Shown here: piece after piece, positions 35,193 through 45,678 of the stretch
Position numbering within the stretch: the stretch's first letter is position 1
Layout: each line of letters starts with the position of its first letter
Assembly: GCA_016342455.1 (NCBI GenBank)
Contig: JAEIOE010000002.1
Coordinates: 33,239 to 97,238 of the forward strand
DNA length: 64,000 nucleotides
Direction of reading: 5' to 3'
Origin: Mycoplasmatota bacterium
GTDB lineage: Bacteria > Bacillota_I > Bacilli_A > Izemoplasmatales > Hujiaoplasmataceae
Position numbers and translations under genes: made by a program
The notes under the pieces: generated by a model
What the model was told of the DNA's origin: nothing
The model's database searches: none
The model's input: the letters and a program-made list of their open reading frames with translations, nothing else

Positions 35193-36368
35193 ATGAAGAA
35201 AATAGCATTGCTTGTTCCAACATTTTATTATGGAGGGAGCAAAAGAAGTGTCTCAAATATTGCGAATTTATTATCTAAAAAAAATGATGTTATTGTAGTA
35301 CAATTTGATTCTTCACAAAATGTATATTCATGTAGTTCAAAAATTGTTAACATGAATATACCAGCAAGTAAATTTCTATTCATGAAAATAGTAAATAGAT
35401 TTAGAAGAATAATTCGATATAGGAAAATCTTGAGAAACTATTCTGTTGATTTAAGTATAAGTTTTATGGATGGGGCTAATGCCGTTAATTTTTTTGCACC
35501 CAAGAAGTGTAAGAAAGTGATTTCATGTAGAGGTTATGGTGATCTCCTGAGGTTAGAGAAAAAGTACTCGCTTATGTTAACACGGGTTGATGGTATTCTG
35601 TTTAATTCGAAAGAAATGCACAGTTACTATGATTTGAGACATCCAGATTTAGCATATAAAACATTTTCTTTGAACAATGTATTTAATGAAAGAGATTATA
35701 TTAAACAATGTAATCACACAGTAGAACAAGAATTTATTGATTTTGCAGATAAACATAGAATTATAGTTTGTTTAGGAAGGTTAGGAAATGAAAAGGGACA
35801 TGTTCATTTAATGAAATCATTTGAAATTTTACGAAAAAAGTTAGATGTGAGGTTAGTTATCATTGGTGATGGAATTGAAAGGCATAATATTGAAAAAATG
35901 ATTAAACAGAGTTCCTTTAAAAATGATATTTTACTTATGGGTTATCGTAAAAATCCATACAAGTATTTGAAATATTGTGATGTTGGGGTCTTGACATCTC
36001 AAAATGAAGGATTTCCTAATGTTATAATTGAACTTTTAGGTAATAAAATCCCTGTTGTTAGTGTTGACTGCATGACTGGTCCGTACGAAATATTACATGG
36101 CGAAAGAAAAAACAGAGAAAAAGTGAAAGAACTTTTTATTGCGAATTATGGTATATTAACTCCGGAGTTTACATTTCCTTGTAGATTAAATATTGATGAT
36201 ATAGACAGAGAGCACATAGTTTTCTCAGAGGCAATTGAAATTTTGTTAACTAATGACTCTATTATGGGAAGATATAAAGATTTATCTTATAAGAGATTCA
36301 AAGATTTTAGTTTTGATGTTCAACAAGCAGAATACAACAAATTCGTACAAAGAATAGTAGGTGATTGA
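35193..36368 (+). CDS. Glycosyltransferase family 4
   Basis: 391 residues: [60 protein letters not shown], and the donor-binding stretch [21 protein letters not shown] followed by [12 protein letters not shown], a combination common in O-antigen and capsule HexNAc transferases. Overlaps the following acetyltransferase gene by 4 bases. Confidence 0.8.
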   Translation: MKKIALLVPTFYYGGSKRSVSNIANLLSKKNDVIVVQFDSSQNVYSCSSKIVNMNIPASKFLFMKIVNRFRRIIRYRKILRNYSVDLSISFMDGANAVNFFAPKKCKKVISCRGYGDLLRLEKKYSLMLTRVDGILFNSKEMHSYYDLRHPDLAYKTFSLNNVFNERDYIKQCNHTVEQEFIDFADKHRIIVCLGRLGNEKGHVHLMKSFEILRKKLDVRLVIIGDGIERHNIEKMIKQSSFKNDILLMGYRKNPYKYLKYCDVGVLTSQNEGFPNVIIELLGNKIPVVSVDCMTGPYEILHGERKNREKVKELFIANYGILTPEFTFPCRLNIDDIDREHIVFSEAIEILLTNDSIMGRYKDLSYKRFKDFSFDVQQAEYNKFVQRIVGD

Positions 36369-36931
36369 AAGTGAAGATAGTAAAAGTAATTTCATACATT
36401 GTTTATAGATGTTTTGCTAAACACTTACCCACTTCTTTTTCAAGAATAGGTTTTATTAGCAAGAAATTGAGATATATTTCAGCAAAGGGATTTCTTGATA
36501 GTTGTGGTGAAAATGTTAACATTGAAAAAGGCGCAAATTTCTCTAGAAGAATAGATATCGGAGATAATTCAGGTATAGGAGTAAGAGCGACAATAACTGG
36601 AAAAACAATTATAGGTAAGAATGTATTAATGGGGCCGGAATGCATAATTTATACTAGAAATCACAATTACATGAATTCTGAAATTTTAATTAGAGAACAG
36701 AAGAAGTCAGTTGAGAAACCTGTAATTATTGGAGATGATGTGTGGATAGGTGGTAGAGTAATAATTCTGCCAGGAGTACATATTGGTGTAGGTGCTGTTA
36801 TTGGTGCGGGGGCTGTCGTATCAAAAGATGTTCCTTCATACGCTGTAGTTGCGGGTAATCCCGCAAAGGTAATTAAATACAGGAAATGTGTTAAAACCGA
36901 CTCTTCTGAGGTTATAGATGAAAAAATCTAG
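36365..36931 (+). CDS. Hexapeptide-repeat (LbH) O-acetyltransferase
   Basis: 188 residues. From about residue 40 it is a left-handed beta helix with repeated I-G-x-x imperfect hexapeptides ([59 protein letters not shown]), the signature of maltose/galactoside-type acetyltransferases. It probably O-acetylates a capsule sugar. Starts at TTG 36365 or GTG 36371, both at the stop of the preceding gene, and overlaps the next gene. Confidence 0.8.
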   Translation: MKVKIVKVISYIVYRCFAKHLPTSFSRIGFISKKLRYISAKGFLDSCGENVNIEKGANFSRRIDIGDNSGIGVRATITGKTIIGKNVLMGPECIIYTRNHNYMNSEILIREQKKSVEKPVIIGDDVWIGGRVIILPGVHIGVGAVIGAGAVVSKDVPSYAVVAGNPAKVIKYRKCVKTDSSEVIDEKI

Positions 36932-38252
36932 AGATAATCAGATTTTTCAATTTTGCAAACTTGAATTGGTTATCTCCACAATAATTGCATTACTCGTATA
37001 TGCTGGAATTAAATATTCTATTTTCATGTATTTTGCTTTTTTTCTTCTCCTTGTATCCATATTGTCTTCTAAAGGAAATAAATACATATTATATGTTTTG
37101 TTTGTGTTCCCATTTTCTGCGATATTCAAGATATCTATTTTTGGTTCTATTTCAATCTTAAACATTATTATAATAGTAGTTTTACTTAAGCAATTATTTA
37201 GCTATTTAAATGGAAAAATTAGTATCGATAAAGCAGAATTGTTTCTGTGGGTAATTGTTAGTATTTACATAAGTTTATCTAGCTTTGGAATGATTATTGA
37301 CGCGATGCAAACAGTAGGATATTTCATATTTATATTATTATTTTTAAACTCAAATAATAAAGTAAAGTTTTCTGTTTCTGCATCCAGCATGATTCTATTT
37401 TTTATATTTGGTCTTGTGCTATCTTCAATCATGGCAATAACCAAAGGGATATATCCGGAATTGTCATCTTTGTTAGTCTATGAAATAACATATTTTGGTG
37501 ATAATGATGTTGTAAGATTTTCAGGGTTGTTTTTGAGTTCTAATTATTATTCGATGGTTATTACAATGGCGGTAGCTTTTTTATTAGTTCTATATGATAC
37601 TAAAGTACTAAATAAAACATTTTTTATTGTGTTACCACTGTTGATTTACTTTGGCTTTCTTACTGGAAGCAAGTCATTTCTAGTTAGTGTTTTAGTTATA
37701 TTTTTTGTATATCTATTTTGGGTATTTTTTTCAAACATAAGAAAAGGTTTTAAGACCATTACTATATTGCTTATTATTTTATTATTATTTTTGAGTTTTG
37801 CAGACTTAACCTCAATTAATGATGTATTGCAAAGATATTTGTATGATTTTCAAAATTCATTCGATCTTTCTGATTTTACGTCAGGAAGAATTTCCATTTC
37901 TCTAGTATATTTAAAATACATATTTTCGGATTTAACCGTTTTTCTTTTCGGAACTGGATTTAATTCTGGCCCCTTGAATGATGTTGCTTCTCACAATTAT
38001 ATATTGGAGGTTTTTTATCATTTAGGTTTTATGGGGAGTCTTATATATTTTTTATTGGTAATTAGATTAATAACAAAAAATATGGAAAAGAAGAATTTTA
38101 ATCTCCTTTTAATCATTCCATTAGCGGTATTTATTTTAAGGTCTTTTGCAATAAATTTATTTTTTCGAGATAGTCTATATTTTTATATAATACTTATTTC
38201 TTCTGTTTTTTACTTGCCAAGAAATGTAGAGGTTCAAAGTAGAATTCATTGA
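36918..38252 (+). CDS. wzy: O-antigen/capsule polymerase, Wzy-like
   Basis: 444 residues with about eleven hydrophobic segments and a large extracytoplasmic loop near residues 285-350 ([13 protein letters not shown]...[11 protein letters not shown]), then [22 protein letters not shown], resembling the Wzy_C/O-antigen ligase consensus. It joins repeat units on undecaprenyl pyrophosphate at the outer face of the membrane. Sequence is poorly conserved in this class, so the call rests on topology and locus. Confidence 0.75.
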   Translation: MKKSRDNQIFQFCKLELVISTIIALLVYAGIKYSIFMYFAFFLLLVSILSSKGNKYILYVLFVFPFSAIFKISIFGSISILNIIIIVVLLKQLFSYLNGKISIDKAELFLWVIVSIYISLSSFGMIIDAMQTVGYFIFILLFLNSNNKVKFSVSASSMILFFIFGLVLSSIMAITKGIYPELSSLLVYEITYFGDNDVVRFSGLFLSSNYYSMVITMAVAFLLVLYDTKVLNKTFFIVLPLLIYFGFLTGSKSFLVSVLVIFFVYLFWVFFSNIRKGFKTITILLIILLLFLSFADLTSINDVLQRYLYDFQNSFDLSDFTSGRISISLVYLKYIFSDLTVFLFGTGFNSGPLNDVASHNYILEVFYHLGFMGSLIYFLLVIRLITKNMEKKNFNLLLIIPLAVFILRSFAINLFFRDSLYFYIILISSVFYLPRNVEVQSRIH

Positions 38253-38274
38253 GTATAAATCCATGGAGGGAAAA

Positions 38275-39807
38275 ATGACAAGAACAAAAAAAATGATTTG
38301 GAACTCTGTTTCATCTGGTATTCAAGTAATCTTTTCAATTGTTGTTGGATTAGTAATACCAAGATTAATAATAGGGTATTATGGTTCTGAATTAAATGGG
38401 TTAACTGTATCGATTAAGCAGTTTGTTGCTTACTTAGCTTACCTTGAAGCAGGATTGGGAGCAAGTTTCATATATTCATTGTTTAAACCTCTATCTAAAA
38501 ACGATAAAAGTGAGATTAATGAAATTGTATCTCAAGCTAGGAGATCATATGTTAGGACAAGTATTTATTACCTTATAGGGGTTGCAATACTTTCATCAAT
38601 ATATCCGTTTATTATTAATTCTGATGAAATATCATATATATTCGCATTTATATTAGTATTTTCAATTGGGGTTGCTGGAGTTTTTGAGTTACAGACTTTG
38701 TCAAAGTACAAAGTTATATTAGTTGCAGATCAAAAAGTATATATAATCAGTTTTACATCATTAATTACTTTAGTTTTTAATTTAATTTTTACAATTATTC
38801 TTGTAAAAATACATGCGAGTATTATTTTTGTAATGCTAATCCCGCTAATATCTCTATTTGTTAGAGTGATTATACTGAATTTGTATGTAAAGAAGCATTA
38901 CTCCTATATTAATTACAAAGGTAAATCTATAAAAAAAGCTTCTAAAAAACGTTTTGATGCAATGCTAATGGAAGTGAGTAAATCAATCAATCTTACTTTG
39001 CCAGTAATAGTTATTACGATTTTTGGCTCGCTGTCCACAATCAGTGTTTATTCAATTTACGCAATTATTTTTTCTGGTCTTAAGAAAATACTCCATGTTA
39101 TTACAAGTGGGGTAGTATCTACTTTTGGAAATATTATTGCGAAGGAAGAAACTGAAATACTAAAGAAAACAATAAGTGAATATAGTACTATTCTATTTTT
39201 TACAATTTCTTTCTTATATTCTTGTGCATTAATACTAATCATACCTTTTTTAACTATATATCTTTCTGGAATTCCAGACTCGTCAATATATATAAATTTA
39301 GTCTATGGAATACTTTTTGTAGCATGGGGATTATCACACAATGCCAGACTTTCATATACATCTTTAATTGAGGGAGCTGGGTTGTATAAAGAGTCAAGAA
39401 AAGCGAATATATTCCAAATTATTTTTATAACAATATTTTTGTTGGCATTTGTGCCGACTTACGGAATAACAGGTGCTTTAATAGTTTTAATTGTCGGAGC
39501 GACAATTAAAACAGTATGGCTCATAGGCGTTGTTAGAAAATATGTAATTAAATTATCAATTTTTTCAATTTTTAGTTTAGTTATGAGAAGTATACTGGTT
39601 ATTTTTATTTCTTATATACCATTTATTTTTTGGTTCAAGTTAAATCCGCAAAATGTAATAGAGTTTGTTTTTGATGCTGTAATAGTAGGACTTTGGGTTC
39701 TAGTTATTTCTATGTTAAATCTTTTGTTATTCGATAGAAAAAACTTGAAAGCGATAATTAGTAGATTTTATAATTTAGTATATAAGAAAAAGGAAAGAAA
39801 ATGTTGA
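38275..39807 (+). CDS. wzx: Polysaccharide flippase, Wzx-like
   Basis: About 510 residues from ATG 38275; the ATG at 38263 contains the GGAGGG ribosome site of the later one. It begins TRTKKMIWNSVSSGIQVIFS, has 12-14 membrane segments and the Wzx-type N-terminal LNGLTVSIKQFVAYLAYLE region. It moves the lipid-linked repeat unit across the membrane for Wzy. It is the last assembly gene before the nucleotide-sugar enzymes. Confidence 0.85.
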   Translation: MTRTKKMIWNSVSSGIQVIFSIVVGLVIPRLIIGYYGSELNGLTVSIKQFVAYLAYLEAGLGASFIYSLFKPLSKNDKSEINEIVSQARRSYVRTSIYYLIGVAILSSIYPFIINSDEISYIFAFILVFSIGVAGVFELQTLSKYKVILVADQKVYIISFTSLITLVFNLIFTIILVKIHASIIFVMLIPLISLFVRVIILNLYVKKHYSYINYKGKSIKKASKKRFDAMLMEVSKSINLTLPVIVITIFGSLSTISVYSIYAIIFSGLKKILHVITSGVVSTFGNIIAKEETEILKKTISEYSTILFFTISFLYSCALILIIPFLTIYLSGIPDSSIYINLVYGILFVAWGLSHNARLSYTSLIEGAGLYKESRKANIFQIIFITIFLLAFVPTYGITGALIVLIVGATIKTVWLIGVVRKYVIKLSIFSIFSLVMRSILVIFISYIPFIFWFKLNPQNVIEFVFDAVIVGLWVLVISMLNLLLFDRKNLKAIISRFYNLVYKKKERKC

Positions 39808-39838
39808 GATTATTATCACAAATGAAAGGTGGAAAAAA

Positions 39839-41125
39839 ATGAAAATTGCACTAATTGGATTAGGGTACGTAGGCATGCCTATTGCTGTTTCTTTTGCTGA
39901 AAAAGGACAGAAAGTTATTGGTTTTGATATTAATAAAGAAAAAGTGGAGTTATATAAGGCCGGGGTAGATACAACTCAGGAAATAGGAAATGAAAGATTG
40001 AGCAAAGTCAAAAACATTGTTTTTACTTCCGATGAGAAAGACTTAAATGATTGTACTTTTTACATTGTTGCTGTTCCTACACCAGTTACAGTTGATAAAA
40101 TACCGGATTTATCTCCAGTTATTGGAGCGACTGAAATAGTTGCTAGGCACCTAAAAAAGGACGACTATGTTGTTTTTGAGTCAACAGTCTATCCTGGTGC
40201 AACTGAAGAAATATGTGTTCCATTACTAGAAAAAATATCGGGATTGAGATTTAAGCGCGATTTTAAAGTCGGATATTCTCCAGAAAGAATTAACCCCGGA
40301 GATAAAGAGCACAGGTTAGAAACAATTGTTAAGATTGTATCAGGGTGTGATGCTATTAGTCTAGATAAAATCGCATCAGTATATGAATTAGTAATAGAAG
40401 CTGGAGTTTATAGAGCTTCATCAATTAAGGTAGCAGAAGCAGCAAAAGTAATAGAAAATACTCAAAGAGATATCAATATAGCTTTCATGAACGAATTAAG
40501 TATTATTTTTGATATGATGAATATTGATACAATGGAAGTTTTAGAAGCTGCTGGCACTAAATGGAATTTTTTAAAATTTAGACCAGGACTTGTAGGAGGA
40601 CACTGTATCGGGGTTGATCCATATTATTTAACTTATAAAGCTCAGTCGTTAGGATATCATCCCCAAATGATTTTAGCTGGCAGAAAACTAAATGATGATA
40701 TGGGCAAATTAATTGCTATAAATACTATAAAACAGATGATAAAGTCGGGGATAAAAGTATTAGGGTCTAAGGTATTAGTTATGGGATTGACATTCAAGGA
40801 GAACTGTCCAGATTTACGAAACTCAAAAGTAATTGACATTGTAAGAGAATTACAAGATTATGGGGTTGAAGTAGTTATTTCAGATCCAATTGCTAATTTA
40901 ACAGAGGCAAAACATGTATATGATATTGATTTAGTAAAACTGAATGAACTAAAACAAAATGATGCAATTATCATAGCGGTGGCACATGAAGAATTCTTAA
41001 AATTAGAAGTTAATGATTTTAATAGATTCTTTAAGAGCGACTTAAAGATAAAGAATATAATAGATGTGAAATCTATTCTTAAACTTTCTGATTTTAGTGA
41101 TATATTTAAAATATGGAGGTTATGA
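39839..41125 (+). CDS. UDP-N-acetyl-D-galactosamine/glucosamine 6-dehydrogenase (WbpO/TviB-like)
   Basis: 428-residue nucleotide-sugar dehydrogenase: IALIGLGYVGMPIAVSFA (NAD binding), VAVPTPV, ESTVYPGATEEI, YSPERINPGDKEH, AKVIENTQRDINIA and the catalytic cysteine in VGGHCIGVDPYYLTYKA. The YLTYKAQSLGYHP signature is typical of WbpO/TviB enzymes that make UDP-HexNAc uronic acids. It overlaps the epimerase downstream, giving a UDP-GlcNAc to UDP-GalNAcA pair. Confidence 0.85.
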   Translation: MKIALIGLGYVGMPIAVSFAEKGQKVIGFDINKEKVELYKAGVDTTQEIGNERLSKVKNIVFTSDEKDLNDCTFYIVAVPTPVTVDKIPDLSPVIGATEIVARHLKKDDYVVFESTVYPGATEEICVPLLEKISGLRFKRDFKVGYSPERINPGDKEHRLETIVKIVSGCDAISLDKIASVYELVIEAGVYRASSIKVAEAAKVIENTQRDINIAFMNELSIIFDMMNIDTMEVLEAAGTKWNFLKFRPGLVGGHCIGVDPYYLTYKAQSLGYHPQMILAGRKLNDDMGKLIAINTIKQMIKSGIKVLGSKVLVMGLTFKENCPDLRNSKVIDIVRELQDYGVEVVISDPIANLTEAKHVYDIDLVKLNELKQNDAIIIAVAHEEFLKLEVNDFNRFFKSDLKIKNIIDVKSILKLSDFSDIFKIWRL

Positions 41126-42096
41126 TGAAATATATTTTTAGTGAGGAAACCACTTTTTTGGTTACTGGATGTGCAGGGTTTATTGGTTCTAATCTATCTG
41201 AGTACATACTTTCCATAGGATATAAAGTAATAGGGCTAGACAATTTTTCTACTGGTAAAAAAGAAAACATGAACAATTTTATTGATAATCAAAATTTTAA
41301 GTTTATTAAAGGAGATATTAGAGATAAGAATACTTGTGAAACTGCAGTAACTGGTGTTGACTATGTTTTACACCAAGCTGCATTAGGTAGTATTCCAAGA
41401 TCAATTAACAATCCTTACGAGTCGAATGATTCAAATGTTAATGGTTTTTTAAATCTAATAATTGCTTCAAAAAATTGTGGAGTAAAAAGATTTGTCTTTG
41501 CATCGAGTTCTTCAGTTTATGGTGATCATCCGAAATTGCCTAAAGTTGAAGGTGTAGAGGGCAAGATTTTATCTCCATATGCTTTGACAAAGAAAATAGA
41601 TGAAGAATATGGTCGTTTATTTTATGAGATATATGGTTTGCCAACAATTGGTTTAAGATATTTCAATGTATTTGGTAAACGACAAGATCCAAATTCTGTA
41701 TATGCAGCAGTAATTCCAAAATTTATTAAGGCTCTTCTAGATAAGAGAAGGCCAACAATTTTTGGGGATGGTTTTTTTTCTAGAGACTTCACTTATATTC
41801 AAAATGTTATAGATGCGAATTTGCTATCTTGTCTTTCCACTAATGATAGTTTTGGTGAAGTTTTCAATATTGCTTGTGGTGATAGGGTTAGCATTATTGA
41901 TCTATATAATTCTATTGCTAAAGAACTTAAGTCAGAGATCGAGCCGCTTTATAGTGGTGTAAGAAAAGGAGATGTGCCTCATAGCAACGCAAATATTTCT
42001 AAAGCAAAAAAAATGTTGGAATATAACCCCAGATACTCATTTGAAGAGGGATTAAAAATAACCATTAAATGGTACAAAGTTTTTTTGGGCGAATAA
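41125..42096 (+). CDS. UDP-GlcNAc 4-epimerase (WbpP/TviC-like)
   Basis: 323 residues from ATG 41125, 5 bases after the GGAGG; ATG 41122 is an alternative overlapping the upstream stop. It matches WbpP/TviC over its length: VTGCAGFIGSNLSEY, HQAALGSIPRSINNP, ASSSSVYGDHPKLPK, SPYALTKKIDEEY (Tyr-Lys), LRYFNVFGKRQDPN. Interconverts UDP-GlcNAc and UDP-GalNAc and should feed the dehydrogenase with which it is coupled. Confidence 0.85.
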   Translation: MKYIFSEETTFLVTGCAGFIGSNLSEYILSIGYKVIGLDNFSTGKKENMNNFIDNQNFKFIKGDIRDKNTCETAVTGVDYVLHQAALGSIPRSINNPYESNDSNVNGFLNLIIASKNCGVKRFVFASSSSVYGDHPKLPKVEGVEGKILSPYALTKKIDEEYGRLFYEIYGLPTIGLRYFNVFGKRQDPNSVYAAVIPKFIKALLDKRRPTIFGDGFFSRDFTYIQNVIDANLLSCLSTNDSFGEVFNIACGDRVSIIDLYNSIAKELKSEIEPLYSGVRKGDVPHSNANISKAKKMLEYNPRYSFEEGLKITIKWYKVFLGE

Positions 42097-42205
42097 AATA
42101 GTATTTTTAGTAAGAATATCGTAAAAAAACTTTATTTAAATTTAAAAATTATATTGATGAATGACATAGTTTATGGTTTATAAATTCACAAAAGATAAGG
42201 AGATA

Positions 42206-42958
42206 ATGAATATGGCAAAAATGAAAATAATAGGTATTATTCCCGCTAGATTTAAATCTAGCAGATTTGAAGGAAAACCCTTAGCTAATATATTAGGGAA
42301 ACCAATGATATGGTGGGTCTATAATCAGGCAATAAAAGTAGAATTATTTAGTGAAGTTTATGTTGCAACAGAAGATGATAGAATACTTGAAGCATGTAAT
42401 AATTTAAATATAAAGTGTTTAATGACTTCAGATTTACATAAAACTGGAACTGATAGAATAGGTGAAGTTGCAAGAAAAGTTGCGGCTGATATCTACGTTA
42501 ATATTCAAGGAGATGAACCTTTAATTGAACCTGAAACTATAAAAAAGGCAATAGAACCATTTTTAACTAATGAAAGCCTTCAGGTTTCAAATCTAATGAC
42601 GAAGATTAAAGATCCTGTAGAATTAAATAATTTTACTGTACCAAAAGTTATTACTAATAAGGATAATATTGGAATTTTCTTGACTCGCAGCCCGGCACCT
42701 TATCCAAAAGGTTCTATAGATTTTAACTATTATAAACAAGTTTGTGTTTATGGTTTTAAACCAGAAGCTTTAGAATACTTCTGTAATTCAGAACGCGGAA
42801 AAATTGAAACTATTGAAGATATAGAAATTTTAAGGTTTATAGAAAATGGTTATAAAGTTCAATTTATTGAAGTTGATTCAGAAACAGTTGCTGTTGATAC
42901 GCCTAAGGACCTAGAAAAAGTTATTGAAATAGTGTCAAATAAAAAAGGTCTCCAATAA
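42206..42958 (+). CDS. CMP-Kdo synthetase-like cytidylyltransferase (KdsB family)
   Basis: About 250 residues, the KdsB length. The start is ATG 42206 or 42212 after AAGGAG. Motifs are IIPARFKSSRFEGKPLA (CTP-binding), GKPMIWWVYNQA, the acceptor/metal region VNIQGDEPLIEP, LTRSPAPYPKG and the late VDTPKDLEKV. KdsB couples CMP to the 2-keto-3-deoxy acid Kdo. In a bacterium without LPS it more likely activates Kdo or a related ulosonic acid for the capsule. It overlaps the PfkB-like kinase by one base (TAATG), suggesting a shared pathway. Confidence 0.85.
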   Translation: MNMAKMKIIGIIPARFKSSRFEGKPLANILGKPMIWWVYNQAIKVELFSEVYVATEDDRILEACNNLNIKCLMTSDLHKTGTDRIGEVARKVAADIYVNIQGDEPLIEPETIKKAIEPFLTNESLQVSNLMTKIKDPVELNNFTVPKVITNKDNIGIFLTRSPAPYPKGSIDFNYYKQVCVYGFKPEALEYFCNSERGKIETIEDIEILRFIENGYKVQFIEVDSETVAVDTPKDLEKVIEIVSNKKGLQ

Positions 42959-43968
42959 TGTCTAAAATTGTTACTTTTGGAGAAGTTATGTTGAGGTTGT
43001 CTACTGACAATTATAGAAAAATACAGCAAAGTGATATATTTAGAGCAAGCTATGCTGGGAGCGAATTAAATGTAGCTGTGTCTTTAGCTAATTTTGGTGA
43101 ACAAACATATTTTGTGACAAAATTGCCTAAAAATATTCTAGGAGATACAGTTATATCAGTATTGAATAGGTTTAATGTAAACTCTAAATTTATTAAATAT
43201 GATAACAATAGATTAGGTACGTATTATGTTGAAAGAGGAGCATCTCAGAGACCTACAAAAGTGATTTATGACAGAAAGTTTTCTTCAATAGCATTAGCGA
43301 AGAGTTTAGATTTCAATTGGGAACAAATTTTTAAAGGTGCTGATTGGTTTCATTTTTCTGGAATAACACCTGCTTTATCAGATGAGTTAACTGAAATCTG
43401 TTTTCAAGCTTGTGTAAAAGCAAAGGAAATGGGAGTGAAAATTAGTTGTGATTTAAATTATCGTAGTAAATTGTGGTCAAAGGATAAGGCGTCAGAAGTT
43501 ATGAAAAGATTTATGCCATATATAAATATCTTGATTGCTAACGAAGAAGATGCAAAAGTAATATTTAATTATGAATATAGTGATCAATCTAGTATAGATA
43601 TGAAATCATATGAATATATTATTAGAGAAGTCTTTAACCGCAATAGTTTTGATAAAGTTTTTTTTACACTTAGAGAAAGCTTGAACTCAACAATTAATGG
43701 GTGGTCATCAATTTCTTGTGATAAACAAGGTATATCACGATCAAAAAAGTATGATATATATATTGTAGATAGATTAGGTGGAGGAGATTCTTTTGCAGCA
43801 GGTATTATTTATAGTGAGTTAAAATCATATTGTACAAAAGATCAATTAGAGTTTGCTACTGCAGCATCATGTCTAAAACATACGATAAATGATGATTTCA
43901 ACCTATCTAGTGTAGAAGATGTCAAAAATCTACTGGAATCAGATGGAAATGCTAGAATAAAAAGATAA
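42958..43968 (+). CDS. PfkB-family sugar kinase, 2-keto-3-deoxygluconate kinase-like
   Basis: 336 residues: VTFGEVMLRLSTDNYRKI at the N-terminus, SYAGSELNVAVSLANFG, SCDLNYRSKLW, and the catalytic-base/anion-hole motif VDRLGGGDSFAAGII. The layout is that of KdgK rather than ribokinase or fructokinase. No Entner-Doudoroff aldolase is present. Its place between a CMP-ulosonate synthetase-like gene and an aldolase suggests an anabolic role, phosphorylating the aldose precursor or the ulosonate (inference). Confidence 0.8.
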   Translation: MSKIVTFGEVMLRLSTDNYRKIQQSDIFRASYAGSELNVAVSLANFGEQTYFVTKLPKNILGDTVISVLNRFNVNSKFIKYDNNRLGTYYVERGASQRPTKVIYDRKFSSIALAKSLDFNWEQIFKGADWFHFSGITPALSDELTEICFQACVKAKEMGVKISCDLNYRSKLWSKDKASEVMKRFMPYINILIANEEDAKVIFNYEYSDQSSIDMKSYEYIIREVFNRNSFDKVFFTLRESLNSTINGWSSISCDKQGISRSKKYDIYIVDRLGGGDSFAAGIIYSELKSYCTKDQLEFATAASCLKHTINDDFNLSSVEDVKNLLESDGNARIKR

Positions 43969-43983
43969 AATGTGAGGTGAATT

Positions 43984-45579
43984 ATGAGTAAAGTAAGAGT
44001 ATTGGATTGTACCCTTAGAGATGGGGGATATATTAATGAATGGAATTTCGGGTTAGAAAATGTCAAAAAGGTAGTGAAGTCTCTTAATGATGCAAGAATA
44101 GAAATAATTGAAATTGGGTTTCTTTCGAATAGAATAGAAAAAAACGATGAATTATCAAAATTCGTAAATATTTTAGACATTAGTGATATTTTAAATCGAG
44201 AAGATAATAATTCTATACATGTATGTATGATTAACTTTGGTGAATATAATCTGGAAGATCTTCCTGAAGCAAAAAGTAACTTGATAGATGGAATTAGAGT
44301 GGCTTTTCATAAAAAAGATATGTATGAAGCAATTGAGTTATGTAAAGGTATTAAAGAAAAAGGTTATAAAATATTTATGCAACCAATGGTTGCAGCAAAT
44401 TATAGTGATTTAGAGTATCTTAAATTAATAGAACTATCAAATGAAGTTAAACCATATGCTTTTTATGTGGTTGATAGTTTTGGAGTTATGAAGGAAAATG
44501 ATGTAATAAAATATTTCTTTATGGCAGATTATAACTTAGATAAAGAGATATATGTAGGGTTTCATTCACATAACAACCTTCAACTGTCATATGCTAATGC
44601 AATAGCTCTTTTAAAAGTTAATACTCAAAGAGAATTAATAATTGATTCAAGTATTCATGGCATGGGTCGAGGCGCAGGAAATCTTAATACAGAATTGTTT
44701 GTTGAATACTTAAACGATTTGCATAACAGAGATTACAATGTTAAACCATTACTTGAAGTAATAGATACAATAATTAAACCCATTTATCATGAAAAAAAAT
44801 GGGGATATTCATTGCCTCATTACTTGTCTGCAGTAAACAACTGTCACCCAAATTATGCAAGTTATCTTGATGACAGAAATACTTTAACAATTCAAGACAT
44901 ATCTTTAATACTTGGCGATTTAGATCCTGTAAAGAAAAATAATTTTGATAGAGAATATATTCGTTCAAAGTATATAACATATCTAGAAAAGAGTTCAGCG
45001 AAAAGAAACGATATTGAAAAATTAAAACTGATATTTAAAAATAAAACAATTCTAATTTTAGCGCCAGGAAAATCAATATTATATTCCGAAAATATAATTA
45101 AAAATTATATAAACGAAAATGTTATTACAATAGCAGTAAATTTTGTGCCGAATAATATTAACTGTGATTATGTTTTCTTTAGTAACAAAAAAAGATTTGA
45201 CCATTTTACATTAAATAAAGGTACTAAGATTATTGCTACATCTAACATAGAAAATGGTGAAAAAACAGATTATTTAGTAGATTATCATTATCTTTTGAAT
45301 ACGGTTTCTGCTGTAGAAGATAATTCTGGGTTAATGTTGTTAAAACTATTATTTGAAATTGGTGTGAATAACGTATTTTTGGCTGGTTTTGATGGCTATT
45401 CATATCAAGAACATTTTGAACAGAACTATGTAAGCAAGAAAATGTCATTTGTTCAATCCGAGGATAGAATTAATAGAATTAATCTTGGTATGAATTTCTT
45501 AATTAATGAATATGCAAAAAAAATAGACATTACAATGATTACAGAGCCAAAACATATTCATATCTATTACAAAAAATAA
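43984..45579 (+). CDS. DRE-TIM (HMGL-like) pyruvate aldolase fused to a Rossmann-like C-terminal domain
   Basis: 531 residues. Residues 1-290 are an HMGL-like TIM barrel: VLDCTLRDGGYINEW (D-R-x-G motif), HSHNNLQLSYANAI (H-x-H metal ligands) and DSSIHGMGRGAGNLNTE, like 4-hydroxy-2-oxovalerate aldolase. Residues 350-530 form another domain with ILILAPGKSI, VFFSNKKRF and VFLAGFDGYS, resembling DUF115/MAF-like polysaccharide-associated domains. The barrel could condense pyruvate with an aldehyde to give a 2-keto-4-hydroxy acid for the KdsB-like enzyme. Function inferred. It is the last gene of the locus. Confidence 0.7.
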   Translation: MSKVRVLDCTLRDGGYINEWNFGLENVKKVVKSLNDARIEIIEIGFLSNRIEKNDELSKFVNILDISDILNREDNNSIHVCMINFGEYNLEDLPEAKSNLIDGIRVAFHKKDMYEAIELCKGIKEKGYKIFMQPMVAANYSDLEYLKLIELSNEVKPYAFYVVDSFGVMKENDVIKYFFMADYNLDKEIYVGFHSHNNLQLSYANAIALLKVNTQRELIIDSSIHGMGRGAGNLNTELFVEYLNDLHNRDYNVKPLLEVIDTIIKPIYHEKKWGYSLPHYLSAVNNCHPNYASYLDDRNTLTIQDISLILGDLDPVKKNNFDREYIRSKYITYLEKSSAKRNDIEKLKLIFKNKTILILAPGKSILYSENIIKNYINENVITIAVNFVPNNINCDYVFFSNKKRFDHFTLNKGTKIIATSNIENGEKTDYLVDYHYLLNTVSAVEDNSGLMLLKLLFEIGVNNVFLAGFDGYSYQEHFEQNYVSKKMSFVQSEDRINRINLGMNFLINEYAKKIDITMITEPKHIHIYYKK

Positions 45580-45678
45580 AAATTTTTATATAATATATAA
45601 TCACTTCATTGAATATGGTAAGAACTATTACTATATATTTTGATGTGGTTTTTGTTAAAGAGTTATTTGGGTGGAATT

